A DNA stretch of 64,000 nucleotides from Planctomyces sp. (GCA_019636235.1 JAHBXW010000014.1:60742-124741), one strand, 5' to 3'. Positions 46,128 through 55,576 are shown, numbered from the stretch's first letter. Numbers and translations: made by a program. The notes: generated from the sequence alone by a model not told the origin.

Positions 46128-48437
46128 TCATCGGGCGTCGTCCGCCAGCTCCAGCACGATGACGGAGTGCACGTCGACGCGCGGAACCGTGATGCTCGCC
46201 GTCTCCCCCGCGCGCTCGACCTCCAGCGTCCGCCCTTCCGGCTGCTGAACGGCCGAGCGGATCGCGTAGCCCCGCAGCGCGATCTCGATGTCGTGGATCG
46301 GAATCGTCTCCTCGCGGAGCGGAACGTCATCGTTCGGCAGGGCGTGGAAGGCGGTCGTGTTGACGTCGTTGAACAGATGCACCAGCAGCCGCTCTGAGCC
46401 CTCCCGGGTCTGTCGGAACGTCGTCGCGTGCACGCACATCGGCGCCCGCACCTCCACCGGAGGCGGCGACCCGGCCGCCCAGCGCATCGCGTTCGCCAGC
46501 AGCACCCGCTGATAGGGATACGAGTACATGTAGTTCGCGTGGTCGATGCCCGCGGCGAAGTACACGACCCGCCCCCGGCCGAACGTGCGGGCGACGATCG
46601 CGGGACGCGGCGGCGCCGACGACTCGCCGTGCGGAACGGCCGTCGCCGCCAGCGACGTCTCCGGCGACTCGGCCAGCGTCACCTCCAGCAGCGGCCCCTT
46701 GAACGTCACCGGATCCCGGCCGACCAGTCCGCGCAGCGTCTCCGAACCCAGCGGACTGTCCTCCGGAAGGGTCAGCGAAAAAACGCTCTTGCGATTCTGC
46801 CAGTAGGCCGCGTCCAGGGTCCGGGCGAAGTTGACGTCCAGTTCCTCCGCCGGAGCGGTCGTGGATTCCGCGCGCTGCCCCGCGCGAACGCCCAGCACGT
46901 CGCTGAGCGCGAAGTCCGGCCGCACGTCGCCGAATTCATCGCACAAGGAAACGTCCAGCGAGGCCACCAGGCCTCCGCCATTCCGGACATACTCCCGGAT
47001 CGCCGCCGCCTGCGCATCGCTGAGGCTGGCCGTGTTCGGCAGCACCAGCACCTTGTGCTGCGACAGGTCTTCGTCGCACAGGTTCCAGTCGCAGGCCAGG
47101 GTCACCGGCAAATGTTCCTCGAGGACGGCCCGAAAGCAGCCGAACACGTGCGCCAGGTATCGGTCCTCGACGAGTCCCGATTCGCGGCCGTAGAACACCC
47201 GCGTGTTGTCGCTGAGCACCAGCGCGCCCCAGGGTTCCGGCCGCTTGTGCGTCGTCCAGGGCTTGCGGCGCTGCAGCTCGGCGAGCGCGGCGTCGGCTCC
47301 CGGTTGCAGGAACTCCGGCTGCGCCACGGCCAGGCTGGGGCCAGCGCCATGGGTGACGGCCAGCATCATCCGGCGGAAAACTTCATGCGCCGGGAAGCTG
47401 TCCTTGCCGTACGGATTTCCGTGCGACATCAGATATGGTTCGCTGAACGCGACGCGGTGATTCGTGCAGGCCCAGATGTAGGCGTTCGCGATCGCCGGCA
47501 CGACCGTCGCCCCCCGGTTCGTCTCATCCAGCCAGAACTCCTGGTCGGGCGCGTCGAGCAGCAGGTTCATCCGCGCGGGCATGTTGCGGGGGATGTCCCG
47601 AAAGTGGCCGAACCGGCCCGCGTTCGTCGTCCAGGTGACCAGCGCGACTTCCGGCTGGATCGACTTCAATCGCGTCTGCATCCGCTGGATCAGGTCTTCC
47701 ATCCGGCGGTCGGCCCAGTGCTGATAACGGCGGAACTCCGGCGCGTTCAGGTTCACATCGGGAATCTCGCCGCCCGTTTCCGCGCGGAAGTTCGCCCGGC
47801 AGTGCTCGCAGTAGCAGACCCCGCCGTAATGCAGGCCATCGAAGCTCCAGGCGTCGACCCGGTAACGCTCGGTGATCTCGGCCAGCAGCTCGATCAGGAA
47901 ATCGCCGTAAGGCCCCAGCAGGCACAGCATGCCGCCCACGGGATTCTTCTCGGCGTCGAACGGCGGAATGTCGGTCGTGTTCGTGCCGATCCGACGCCAG
48001 TCGGGATGCAGCTCGTAGCACTCTCCCTGCAGGGAGGGGGGTACGACCGCCAGAATTCGCAGACCCAGTCGGCGATAGGCGGCGACATCATCCTCGGTGC
48101 GGCTCAGCGGCACGTGCGGGCTGCGGCGCTTGAGCAGCGCGCTGTCGTAATAGGCGTAATAGGGGTCGACGAACCCGAGTTCGCTGAGGGTGACGCCGGC
48201 GCGGACGAAGCGTTCGCGCTGTTCATTGGACTGGCCGGAGAGCGTGTAGCCGACGCCGGCGGTGTCTTCGAGCCAGGCGGGGATGCGGACTTCGCGGAAG
48301 GGCCGCTTCTCGAAGGGCTGGGGGAGGATGGTTCGTCCCCAGATGCCGGGAGGGGCCGGTTCGTCGGCCGCTGCGGCCGCGCCGGCGAGCGCCGCGATGA
48401 TGACCAGTCGGATGCCCGTGCCAGGACGCATCGCCAT
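46128..48437 (-). CDS. Secreted glycoside-hydrolase-like protein (GHL6/beta-galactosidase trimerisation type)
   Basis: 769 aa from ATG at 48437, signal peptide MAMRPGTGIRLVIIAALAGAAAAAD. The first 400 residues form a TIM-barrel-like part: RFVRAGVTLSELGFVDPYYAYYDSALLKR, WSFDGLHYGGVCYCEHCRANFRAETGGEIPD, a signature of the 'hypothetical glycosyl hydrolase 6' and alpha-L-fucosidase-like groups. Then KVLVLPNTASLSDAQAAAIREYVRNGGGLVASLDVSLCDEFG matches a beta-galactosidase trimerisation domain. The C-terminal beta domain includes GRGRVVYFAAGIDHANYMYSYPYQRVLLANAMRW. The substrate and catalytic acids are not assigned. The frame stays open upstream to 49265, but that part overlaps the gene at 48723 and has no family match. 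Confidence 0.85.
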   Translation of the reverse strand: MAMRPGTGIRLVIIAALAGAAAAADEPAPPGIWGRTILPQPFEKRPFREVRIPAWLEDTAGVGYTLSGQSNEQRERFVRAGVTLSELGFVDPYYAYYDSALLKRRSPHVPLSRTEDDVAAYRRLGLRILAVVPPSLQGECYELHPDWRRIGTNTTDIPPFDAEKNPVGGMLCLLGPYGDFLIELLAEITERYRVDAWSFDGLHYGGVCYCEHCRANFRAETGGEIPDVNLNAPEFRRYQHWADRRMEDLIQRMQTRLKSIQPEVALVTWTTNAGRFGHFRDIPRNMPARMNLLLDAPDQEFWLDETNRGATVVPAIANAYIWACTNHRVAFSEPYLMSHGNPYGKDSFPAHEVFRRMMLAVTHGAGPSLAVAQPEFLQPGADAALAELQRRKPWTTHKRPEPWGALVLSDNTRVFYGRESGLVEDRYLAHVFGCFRAVLEEHLPVTLACDWNLCDEDLSQHKVLVLPNTASLSDAQAAAIREYVRNGGGLVASLDVSLCDEFGDVRPDFALSDVLGVRAGQRAESTTAPAEELDVNFARTLDAAYWQNRKSVFSLTLPEDSPLGSETLRGLVGRDPVTFKGPLLEVTLAESPETSLAATAVPHGESSAPPRPAIVARTFGRGRVVYFAAGIDHANYMYSYPYQRVLLANAMRWAAGSPPPVEVRAPMCVHATTFRQTREGSERLLVHLFNDVNTTAFHALPNDDVPLREETIPIHDIEIALRGYAIRSAVQQPEGRTLEVERAGETASITVPRVDVHSVIVLELADDAR

Positions 48438-48722
48438 CGCATCATTCTCCGTTGATGGGTGAAGCGGGAGGATAGCAGACGGCTGGGGCGCGAACACTTT
48501 CGCCCAAGCGTTCCACAGGCTGGTCGACCCGCCCAATCGTCGGCGTGTTCGGCGGGGAACAGCCGCCGCCCACCCTGCGGGCGTCCGTGTGACAATCCGC
48601 AGGACGATGGCTACGCTTCGTGTCACCACGTGATCTGACGGTGCGTCTTCGAACGCATGTGCGGCCTGCTGCTGAAGGGCAAAAGCGACTCGCCAACAGG
48701 TTCGACGAGGGAGGCGGGCGAA

Positions 48723-49364
48723 ATGTTTCAAAAGGTCCTGGCGAAGTGCGCTAAGAACGTCGGCGAGAGCCCCCGCCGCATCTCCCTGTGGGATCGGCTG
48801 ACGTACTGGCGAGTGGCCCGCCCGCCCTGGCTGAAGTCGGGCAACGAGTTGGAAACCGTGTTCCAAAATCTCGCCAGTTTGCGGAGAGATGGCGTGGTGC
48901 TCTGGGGCCACATCGTCCAGGCGAACGAACTGATGTTTTCGCCGGGCCCCTACAACTGCCCGGGAGATGTGGTGTACTCGCTCGACGCGGGCCAGCGGGC
49001 CGACCCCATTGAACTCGGCGAGGTGGCCCATGCACTGTTCTCGCTGAAGCACACGAAGCCGGCCGATCGGGACCTGGCCGCAATCGCCGACGATCTGACC
49101 AGTGAATGCACGCCGAATTTTGGCAAGCGAATCCCGTCTGCCATCAGCCCGGTGCTGTCCTGCCGGATGTCGTCCATTTATTTCGTTCGCAAGCACCTGC
49201 CCGGACCGGCCCATTGCCTCACACGGCCGGTGCTGCCGATCATTGTCCTTCCGACGCCGCCGCACGTCGCGATGGTGTTGCCGTCGCGCTATTGGCCGCG
49301 AATGCTGGTCGAGTGGTGGCAGGGCGAGGAGCTTGCCGCTGCCCCGGCCCGCCGCCGCCGGTAG
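48723..49364 (+). CDS. Protein of unknown function
   Basis: 213 aa from ATG at 48723, preceded by GAGGGAGG; the frame is open to 48657. The sequence (MFQKVLAKCAKNVGESPRRISLWDRLTYWRVARPPWLKSGNELETVFQNL) is balanced in composition, unlike shadow frames: LRRDGVVLWGHIVQANELMFSPGPYNCPGDVVYSLD and LPIIVLPTPPHVAMVLPSRYWP. No signal peptide and no recognised domain. It ends in a basic Arg tail. It lies 85 bp before the DUF455 gene, on the same strand. Confidence 0.7.
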   Translation: MFQKVLAKCAKNVGESPRRISLWDRLTYWRVARPPWLKSGNELETVFQNLASLRRDGVVLWGHIVQANELMFSPGPYNCPGDVVYSLDAGQRADPIELGEVAHALFSLKHTKPADRDLAAIADDLTSECTPNFGKRIPSAISPVLSCRMSSIYFVRKHLPGPAHCLTRPVLPIIVLPTPPHVAMVLPSRYWPRMLVEWWQGEELAAAPARRRR

Positions 49365-49449
49365 GGGCTGCGGATCCGCGGCGACCGGCGCCGCGGCTTG
49401 CCCGGTCCAGGACCGATTTCAGCACCCCAAACAACGGATCACGTCCCCC

Positions 49450-50238
49450 TTGCAAGTCCGCCTGTTCGCCGAACGCTGCCTCCTCGCGGAGGACCTCGCC
49501 GTCAAGCTGCAGTCGCCGGAGGTCCCGTTCACGGACGACGATCCCGGTCCGGCCGTCCGCATCGAACGCCCCGGGCGGCCGCCGCAGCTGCAGTTCGCGC
49601 CGCGTCGGACGGCGCCCGGTCTGCCTTCGCCGGAAAGTCTTCGCGACCCGGCCCGCCGCGGCCTGGCCCATCACATCCTCGCCAACCACGAACTGCAGGC
49701 GCTGGAAGTCATGGCCCGCGTGCTGCTCCTGTTCCCCGAGGCGCCTCGAGAATTCCGACAGGGGGTCGCGGACATCATGCTCGATGAGCAGCGGCACACG
49801 CGGATGCATATCGAGCGGGCCGCCCGGCTGGGCGTGGAATTCGGCGCGTTCCCGGTCAACAGCTACATCTGGCAGAAGTCGCTGGAGCTGACGTCGCCGC
49901 TGGAATACTGCGCCTGCCTGCCGCTGTTGTTCGAAGGTCGGAATCTGGACCATTCGCTGGAGCTGGCGGACGAGTTCGCCGCGGCGGGGGATGAACGAAG
50001 CGCCGCGCTGCTGCGGACGATCCACCGCGATGAAATCGGGCACGTCGCGTTCGGCTGGACGTGGCTGCGGAAACTCAAGCCGCCCGGCGTGACCGACTGG
50101 GAGGCGTTTGAGGGGAACCTGCACTGGCCGTTGCGCCCGGGCAAGGCGCGGGGCAGGGTGTTCCAGCGCGCCTCCCGCGAGCAGGCGGGGCTGACGCCGG
50201 AGTTCCTGGAACGGCTGGAAGCCCTGGACGACGAGTGA
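49450..50238 (+). CDS. DUF455 ferritin-like protein
   Basis: 262 aa if the TTG at 49450 is the start (MQVRLFAERCLLAEDLAVKL), which fits the DUF455 N-terminus; no ATG lies near. Ferritin-like helix motifs are seen: LANHELQALEVMARVLLLFPEAPREF, DIMLDEQRHTRMHIERAARLGVEFGAFPVN and TIHRDEIGHVAFGWTWL, so the two E..ExxH pairs for a di-metal site are present. DUF455 belongs to the ferritin-like superfamily; its substrate is unknown and some relatives are tRNA hydroxylases. Convergent with the galT-like gene, with stops 9 bp apart. Confidence 0.87.
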   Translation: MQVRLFAERCLLAEDLAVKLQSPEVPFTDDDPGPAVRIERPGRPPQLQFAPRRTAPGLPSPESLRDPARRGLAHHILANHELQALEVMARVLLLFPEAPREFRQGVADIMLDEQRHTRMHIERAARLGVEFGAFPVNSYIWQKSLELTSPLEYCACLPLLFEGRNLDHSLELADEFAAAGDERSAALLRTIHRDEIGHVAFGWTWLRKLKPPGVTDWEAFEGNLHWPLRPGKARGRVFQRASREQAGLTPEFLERLEALDDE

Positions 50239-50247
50239 CGCGGCGGG

Positions 50248-51249
50248 TCATTCGCCGGACGTTTCCCGCAGAAACTTCGCGGCGTTCTCCGGCGGCACAG
50301 GGTTGATGTAGAACCCGCTGCCCCACTCGAAGCCGGCCACGCGCGTCAGCCGGGGGAACAGCTCGATGTGCCACAGGAAGTGCGGCAGCTCCTGGCGGTC
50401 GAACGGCGCGGTGTGGATCACGAAGTTGTAGGGCGGGTCGTCCAGCGCGAACTCCAGCTTGCGGAGCGTCTGCTTGAGCACGACGCCCAGCTCCTCGATC
50501 GCCGGCCGCGTCACGTTCTCGAAATGACTGGAGTGCTGCTTGGGCAGAATCCAGGTCTCGAACGGGAACCGGCTGGCGAACGGGCAGATGACGAGGAAGT
50601 TGGGCGAATCGAGGACGACGCGGGAATCGGTGGCCAGCTCCTGCTGGATCATGTCGGAGAAGATCGACCGTCCGCGGTAGCGGTAGAACGCCTCCGCTCC
50701 CTCGAGTTCCTCCTGAATCGTGATGGGCACGATCGGGCTGACGATCAGTTGCGAGTGGCTGTGGTCCAGCGAGGCGCCGGCGAGGGCGCCCTTGTTCTTG
50801 AAGATCAGGCCGTGAATCAGGCGGGGATCGCGGCGGAGGTCGACGAGGCGGTCGCGGTAGACCCACAGGACTTCGCGGATGTTGTCGACACTAAGGCGGG
50901 ACAGATTCGTTTCCCGGTGGGGGCACTCGATGATGACTTCGTGAGCGCCAATGCCGGTGGTCTTGTCGTACATCCCGTCGCCGCGCTTCAGCAGTTCCCC
51001 CTCGACCTTCAGGGCGGGGAACTTGTTGGGGACGACGCGGACCCGCCAGCCGGGCCCGTTGGGCCGCGTGCCGGGATTGCGATAGGCGAGGATTTCCGGA
51101 GGCGTGGCTTCTTCGTTGCCCTCGAGAAAGGGGTCGAACTCGTCGTTCAGCGGCGGCTCGACTTCGTGCAGATTGACCGGACGCGTGATCCGGTCGGGCG
51201 CAATGATCACCCAGCGTCCAACGATCGGATCTTTCCGCAGCTCGTGCAT
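50248..51249 (-). CDS. galT: Galactose-1-phosphate uridylyltransferase-like protein, CxxC zinc site absent
   Basis: 333 aa. The HIT-superfamily GalT fold: [18 protein letters not shown] at the start, [24 protein letters not shown], the catalytic [12 protein letters not shown] (H163-x-H165-x-Q167) and [33 protein letters not shown]. GalT swaps UMP between UDP-glucose and galactose-1-phosphate. In the zinc motif CPFCxGNE both Cys are replaced (D39 and L42 in DPFLEGNE), so zinc may be missing, and it might instead act as a nucleotide-sugar or ADP-sulfurylase-type transferase. No galK or galE lies next to it. Confidence 0.87.
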   Translation of the reverse strand: MHELRKDPIVGRWVIIAPDRITRPVNLHEVEPPLNDEFDPFLEGNEEATPPEILAYRNPGTRPNGPGWRVRVVPNKFPALKVEGELLKRGDGMYDKTTGIGAHEVIIECPHRETNLSRLSVDNIREVLWVYRDRLVDLRRDPRLIHGLIFKNKGALAGASLDHSHSQLIVSPIVPITIQEELEGAEAFYRYRGRSIFSDMIQQELATDSRVVLDSPNFLVICPFASRFPFETWILPKQHSSHFENVTRPAIEELGVVLKQTLRKLEFALDDPPYNFVIHTAPFDRQELPHFLWHIELFPRLTRVAGFEWGSGFYINPVPPENAAKFLRETSGE

Positions 51250-51446
51250 AGGGCGTCCAGGCGGTGAGTGTCCGTTGGGAAGTTAGCGAAACGGGAGAAC
51301 GACTGTAAGCCGGGGGACTGCCCGTATTCTGCTATCGGGCCGCGCAGCGGCGCGCGGCCACTCTCTGCAACATGAATTCCTGCAGCCTCGCCGTCCGAAT
51401 CGCCGATACGACCGGCAGAGTCCTTATTTTGCGGCGGAGATTGTTC

Positions 51447-52250
51447 ATGAATGCGCGGTTCTGGATCGCCGTGCTGACCTGCTGCCTGCTCTCGACGACG
51501 TCGGGCTGCGGTTCCTGCCGCTGGCGGCATGGCAGGCATCCCAGCGCCTGCGTCAGCCCGATGTGCGGAGATCCCTGCTGCGTCGTCTGCAGCCCGTTGC
51601 CGTCTCTGTATGACGGCATGTCCCGTCACCGTCAGGCCCGGCTGGGCGGATGGGGAATGGGCTGCGGCTGTGGAACGTGCGGCGGCGAAGTCATTTCCGG
51701 CGATTGCGGCCCGTGCGAAACGAGCTGCGGAATGCCGATGGACTGCGGCTCGATGCCCGGCTGCGGCGGTGAAATGATGATGGACGGCGGCTCCTGCGGC
51801 CTGCCGGGCTGGTCCAACGGCGTCGTCTGCCCGAACTGCCAGCACCAGGTCATGCCGTCGAACTCCGGCCCCACGACCTACGAGTCGTACGAATCGGCCG
51901 AACCCGCACCGACTCCGGCCACGCCGCCCGTCGGCAGCCCGGAACACAACGCACAGATCTTCCATCAGCAGGCAATCCCCGGCGAGCTGCACGGCGGGAT
52001 GCAGCCGATTCCCGTCCCGCGGAGTTCAACGCCCGCCGAACGTCCGCCGGCGCCGCCGGTTGCCTCGCCGACATCGGGCGTCCGACCGTCCGACTATTAC
52101 GCTCCGAACAAGCCGGTCACGCATCTGCCGGCTCCCGCGCCCGTGACGGGGCCGGTGAAGCTGACGTCGCCGCCGCCGCAGTGGGAGACGTCGCTGACGA
52201 TCGAACCGCTCCATCAGGCGGGCGGCATTCGACTGCCTCCGCTGCCCTGA
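51447..52250 (+). CDS. Secreted Cys/Gly-rich protein with Pro-rich C-terminal half
   Basis: 267 aa from ATG at 51447, with GGAG 8 nt upstream. The signal sequence MNARFWIAVLTCCLLSTTSGCGSC ends near a lipobox-like SGC, so it may be a lipoprotein. The next 100 residues are rich in Cys and Gly (CGDPCCVVC, GWGMGCGCGTCGGEVISGDCGPCETSCGMPMDCG, CPNCQHQV), with more than 25 Cys, then a long Pro/Ser/Ala-rich low-complexity region. Disulfide-linked envelope proteins of planctomycetes are often Cys-rich, which makes a cell-wall role possible, but the family is not recognised. Confidence 0.75.
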   Translation: MNARFWIAVLTCCLLSTTSGCGSCRWRHGRHPSACVSPMCGDPCCVVCSPLPSLYDGMSRHRQARLGGWGMGCGCGTCGGEVISGDCGPCETSCGMPMDCGSMPGCGGEMMMDGGSCGLPGWSNGVVCPNCQHQVMPSNSGPTTYESYESAEPAPTPATPPVGSPEHNAQIFHQQAIPGELHGGMQPIPVPRSSTPAERPPAPPVASPTSGVRPSDYYAPNKPVTHLPAPAPVTGPVKLTSPPPQWETSLTIEPLHQAGGIRLPPLP

Positions 52251-52263
52251 CCTGGGCGGGTCG

Positions 52264-52282
52264 AACGGCAGAAACTGCCGTT
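52264..52282 (+). terminator. Hairpin downstream of the Cys-rich gene
   Basis: AACGGCAG/CTGCCGTT, 8-bp stem with loop AAA, 14 nt after the stop at 52250. No T tract. Confidence 0.4.
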
Positions 52283-52459
52283 GGATCGGGGGGAGAAGGG
52301 CGTCCGCATGCTCTGGCGGCCGCGTCGCGTCGCGGGACACCGGGACCGACTTGAGGCAATTTTCGGGAATCGGGTAGGCTCCGGCCCCTTCCCGCCGTGG
52401 AGTTCTCCGCGGCCGATGTCGCCTCCCCCGTTTCCGCCTCCCCGTTCCGGAGCCGCCGC

Positions 52460-54058
52460 ATGTGCGTTCGGTGCGCGCTCGCTGCCTGGCTGAGCGTTCT
52501 GGCGCTCTCGGGTTGCGCGTCGCCGAAGGAACACCATTTGTCCTTTGTGGCCGATCGGCCGGCCCGCAGTTGGGGCTGGCCGTTTGGCAGCTCATCGAAG
52601 TCTCGAACGCCCGCGGACACATCCGCCGGCTCCGCCCCGACTGCCGGGGGCCGCGCTCGCGAGAAGGGCGTCGCGGAATCGATCGACGTCTACCTCTCGA
52701 CGCTCGACCCGCAGACGCGGCTGCTCGCCGAACAGGAATTCCAGCGGGCGCAGTCCGACGCCGACCGGCAGCGGCTGTTGTCCTATCTGCTGACGGTCGA
52801 TCCCCGGCGCGTGCCGGCCCTGTTGCAGTCCCGTCAACGCGAACGCCCGGCTGCGGAGGCCGCGCCTGACGCTTCCCTGGCCGAGCGATTGGCCGACGCC
52901 CCGTCGATCGATGCGGAGGTGTCGCCCGCCGCCGGGACGGCGACCCCGCAGCCCGTCACGATGGCGCTCATTGAACAGGACGCGGAGCCGTTGCCGTCGA
53001 CCAGGCGACGCAATCCGCTTGATGTCCCGAACTCCGCGAGCGACGCCGCCGGTCCGGACGCATCGAGCCTGGATGCTCCCGCGTCGTCGTCGGCCTTCTC
53101 GCGGCTTCGCCAACTCGACCCCCGTCGGGCGCTCAGTTTTGGACGGGCCTCCGAAGACTCGATCACCGCACCCGAAGCCCCCGCGGCGCCGGCGCTCGCG
53201 CTCTTGCCCGGTCGTCGCCCCCGGGGCGAAGAGCTGGACCTTGCGTCGCGCCTGGCGAACCCGAACGGGGCGCCCGCCGCCGCGCCGCATCCCCAACCGG
53301 GGAATCGATCTCCCGACGCCGGCGCGCATCCCGCCTTCCTGCAGGAAGAACTGCAGCGCCTGATTTCGATGCTCGAAGCTGACGTCGCACGGCTCCAGTG
53401 CGGACCGACTTTCGCCGAGCGCGAGGAATACATTCAGCGGCACGTCCAACTCCGGATGCTGTATCTGATGGCCAACGAGCCGCAGCTCGCCCAGCAATCG
53501 ATTCCCGGAATCGACGCGACGACGCAGGAGTACTGGACGTCCGTCATGTGCGCGCTGGCCAGCTCCTTTGACCAGGTCGCGATTCCCGATCCGTCCGATC
53601 GCGCCGCCGCCGCGTTGCATCAACTGCGAACCGCCGCACAGCTCCTGCAGACAACGTCCCGGCTGGAGGTTCCCACGCTGGCCTTCTGCGACAAGATCGA
53701 CGGCTACGGGCTGTTCCATCCGTTTCCGCGGGACGTCTTTCGCCCCGGCCAGCCCGTGTTGCTGTACGCCGAAGTCCGCAACTTCCGGACGGAGTCGACG
53801 GCCTCGGGGAACTACCGCACGCTGCTGCGGTCGACGATTGAGGTGCTCCGCAAAGGGCCTGACGGCGAGTTGCTGGAGCGCCGGACCTTCGAACCGACGG
53901 AGGATCTGTCGCGATCCGCCCGGAACGATTACTTCCACAGCTACAAGCTCGATCTCCCGGGCGATCTCTCTCCCGGTCCGCACTCGGTCCGGCTGACGCT
54001 GGAGGATGAGTTGAGCGGCAAGATCGGAACCGCGACGATCGACTTCATGGTCCGCTGA
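52460..54058 (+). CDS. Lipoprotein of unknown function with low-complexity middle
   Basis: 532 aa from ATG at 52460 (MCVRCALAAWLSVLALSGCAS), a typical lipoprotein signal with lipobox LSGC. Residues 60-130 are helical (GVAESIDVYLSTLDPQTRLLAEQEFQRAQSDADRQRLLSYLLTVDPRRVPALLQSRQ). A disordered Ala/Pro/Ser stretch follows. The C-terminal 230 residues form a folded domain: ERAEREEYIQRHV-like helices, then beta strands DVFRPGQPVLLYAEVRNFRTESTASGNYRTLLRSTIEVLRKGPDGELLERRTFEPTEDLSRSARNDYF ending ELSGKIGTATIDFMV, an Ig-like pattern. Probably outer-envelope located. No family name is available to me. Confidence 0.8.
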   Translation: MCVRCALAAWLSVLALSGCASPKEHHLSFVADRPARSWGWPFGSSSKSRTPADTSAGSAPTAGGRAREKGVAESIDVYLSTLDPQTRLLAEQEFQRAQSDADRQRLLSYLLTVDPRRVPALLQSRQRERPAAEAAPDASLAERLADAPSIDAEVSPAAGTATPQPVTMALIEQDAEPLPSTRRRNPLDVPNSASDAAGPDASSLDAPASSSAFSRLRQLDPRRALSFGRASEDSITAPEAPAAPALALLPGRRPRGEELDLASRLANPNGAPAAAPHPQPGNRSPDAGAHPAFLQEELQRLISMLEADVARLQCGPTFAEREEYIQRHVQLRMLYLMANEPQLAQQSIPGIDATTQEYWTSVMCALASSFDQVAIPDPSDRAAAALHQLRTAAQLLQTTSRLEVPTLAFCDKIDGYGLFHPFPRDVFRPGQPVLLYAEVRNFRTESTASGNYRTLLRSTIEVLRKGPDGELLERRTFEPTEDLSRSARNDYFHSYKLDLPGDLSPGPHSVRLTLEDELSGKIGTATIDFMVR

Positions 54059-54140
54059 CCGGGCGGCGCTGCGCCGTCCCGGCGCGGCCCGTGTTCCGCA
54101 GCTCCCCGCTCACTCTGTTTCTCCCCCGCAACGTTCCGCC

Positions 54141-54746
54141 ATGGCGAATGTCGACCGCGACTGGAATCAACGTTACCTGGACGGCCAGACCCCCTGGGAT
54201 TCCGGGCTCCCCTCACGCGAACTGCAGCACATCCTCCGGGAGTCGGAAATCCCGCGCGGGAGAGCGCTGGACCTGGGCTGCGGTTCGGGGACGAATGCCG
54301 TCTTCCTCGCGCAGCAGGGTTTCCGGACGACGGGAGTTGACGCTGCCGCGGAAGGGCTGGCGCTGGCCCGGCGCCGAGCGGACCAGGCGGGCGTCGAGGT
54401 CGACTGGATCGAGGCCGACGTGCAGGGGCTGTCGCTGGCGGGGGGGCCGTTTGATTTCGTCTTCGATCGGGGCTGCTATCACTGCTGCCGGCGGGTCGAT
54501 CTCGACGGCTACCTGGCAACCGTCCGGAACGCGACGCGGCCGGGCTCGCTGATGGTGTGCCTCGCGGGCAATGCGGACGAGACGTCAGAGTACGGTCCGC
54601 CGCGCGTGACGGCCGCCGAACTGATCGGCGAGTTCGAACCATTGATGCACATCCGGCAACTGCGGCCGTTCCGATTTCAGGACGCCGACGAGCGCGAAGG
54701 CCCGCTGGGCTGGTCGCTGGTTCTGGAACGCCGCGCTCGCGAGTGA
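54141..54746 (+). CDS. Class I SAM-dependent methyltransferase (thiopurine/tellurite type)
   Basis: 201 aa. DWNQRYLDGQTPWDSGLPSRELQHIL at the start and motif I ALDLGCGSGTNAVFLAQQGFRTTGVDAAAEGLALARRRA resemble TehB/thiopurine-type methyltransferases, where 'tPWd.g.p...l' is typical. Motif IV FDFVFDRGCYHCC follows. These enzymes methylate small molecules, metals or metalloids. The stop is 23 bp from the convergent metallothionein stop. The neighbour could hint at metal or toxicant detoxification, but it is not in the same operon. Confidence 0.88.
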   Translation: MANVDRDWNQRYLDGQTPWDSGLPSRELQHILRESEIPRGRALDLGCGSGTNAVFLAQQGFRTTGVDAAAEGLALARRRADQAGVEVDWIEADVQGLSLAGGPFDFVFDRGCYHCCRRVDLDGYLATVRNATRPGSLMVCLAGNADETSEYGPPRVTAAELIGEFEPLMHIRQLRPFRFQDADEREGPLGWSLVLERRARE

Positions 54747-54769
54747 CGGGCCGATCGAACGCAAAGCGG

Positions 54770-54952
54770 TCAGTGCGCGTGCGTCTTGTTGCAGCTGCAT
54801 CCCGGGTGGTTGCAGCCGACGCCATCCGCGCAGCCCTTGGAGCAATACGACTTCCCGTTCCTGACGACGGCGTTTTCGCCGTCCGCCTGGCAGTGGCAGC
54901 CGGCGTGCGAACAGTGGGGCAGGGCGAACCGGGGCAGAGTGGACTTCGACAT
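54770..54952 (-). CDS. Bacterial metallothionein (SmtA-like)
   Basis: 60 aa with eight Cys (14, 19, 21, 37, 41, 47, 52, 54) and six His. The spacing HCSHAGCHC..AVVRNGKSYCSKGCADGVGCNHPGCSCNKTHAH follows the SmtA/BmtA pattern, where the 'YCS..CA' zinc finger sits in the middle. It binds zinc, cadmium or copper for storage or detoxification in the cytoplasm. Cyanobacterial SmtA has nine Cys. It lies 33 bp downstream of the small four-Cys gene on the same strand, which may be co-transcribed. Confidence 0.88.
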   Translation of the reverse strand: MSKSTLPRFALPHCSHAGCHCQADGENAVVRNGKSYCSKGCADGVGCNHPGCSCNKTHAH

Positions 54953-54985
54953 GACGGCGCTCCTGGATTCGATGGTCGGCTGGCG

Positions 54986-55219
54986 TCAGAAATTCGGGGG
55001 AGGCGCGGGGGGTTTGCCGCTGGCCCCTTCGGACCGCGACGGGGCGCCGGACGCGAATTTTCCGCAGCCGCTGTTGCCGGTGACTCGCAGCAACACGACG
55101 GACATGTCCGGCTCGCGGCAGGCGCCGGTCGTCTGATGCGTGGCGATCGCCTGGGGCTCGATCTGCCACCAGCGGCAATCCACGCACATGCCCCAGTTCA
55201 AAGTTTCGTCGGTGGACAC
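54986..55219 (-). CDS. Small four-Cys protein of unknown function
   Basis: 77 aa if the GTG at 55219 is used; ATG at 55189 would give 67 aa. The sequence has a non-random core: TLNWGMCVDCRWWQIEP (C12, C15), THQTTGACREPD (C34) and LLRVTGNSGCGKF (C52). CxxC plus two further Cys may hold a zinc or Fe-S site. The C-terminal 20 residues are Pro/Ser/Ala-rich and disordered. From memory, related 'C..C..W....TGxC...SGC..F' small proteins occur in planctomycetes, but I cannot name the family. It lies 33 bp upstream of the metallothionein gene and may be co-transcribed, hinting at metal handling. Confidence 0.6.
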   Translation of the reverse strand: MSTDETLNWGMCVDCRWWQIEPQAIATHQTTGACREPDMSVVLLRVTGNSGCGKFASGAPSRSEGASGKPPAPPPNF

Positions 55220-55576
55220 TCGTGAAACAGTCTCTGGCAATTGGTTCCGCGCCCCGCTCTCGGCAATGAGGCAAATCGAATGCCGGAGTCGATGGCGCCC
55301 CGCGGAGGGAGCGCCGCACCGCGAATAGCGCGTCCCGGCAGTGGCATTTCGCGGCGGCGCGAGTCGACCTGCGACGCCTGGCAACCGGGCCTGTGTCGCC
55401 AGCACGCAGATTGATCGCCCTCGGATCAGCGCACGCCCCCACGCCGCAGCGGCCCAAGTCCGCAAGTCGCAGAACCTTTCGAAAACCAATGCACGGAACC
55501 TCGGCGCGTGGCGGACCACGCCCCATAATCCGCCGTGGGCCTGTTTCACCGAATCCGCCTGACCGCACGTCTCTCC
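55220..55576. other. Divergent intergenic region before cyclophilin
   Basis: 357 bp. A candidate -10 box CATAAT (55524-55529) for the + strand lies 47 bp before the cyclophilin ATG. No structured RNA was recognised. Confidence 0.5.

Noticed and set aside
48438..49265. Upstream extension of the glycosidase-like gene on the minus strand
   Set aside because: The signal peptide at 48437 marks the true start; the extension is antisense to the gene at 48723.
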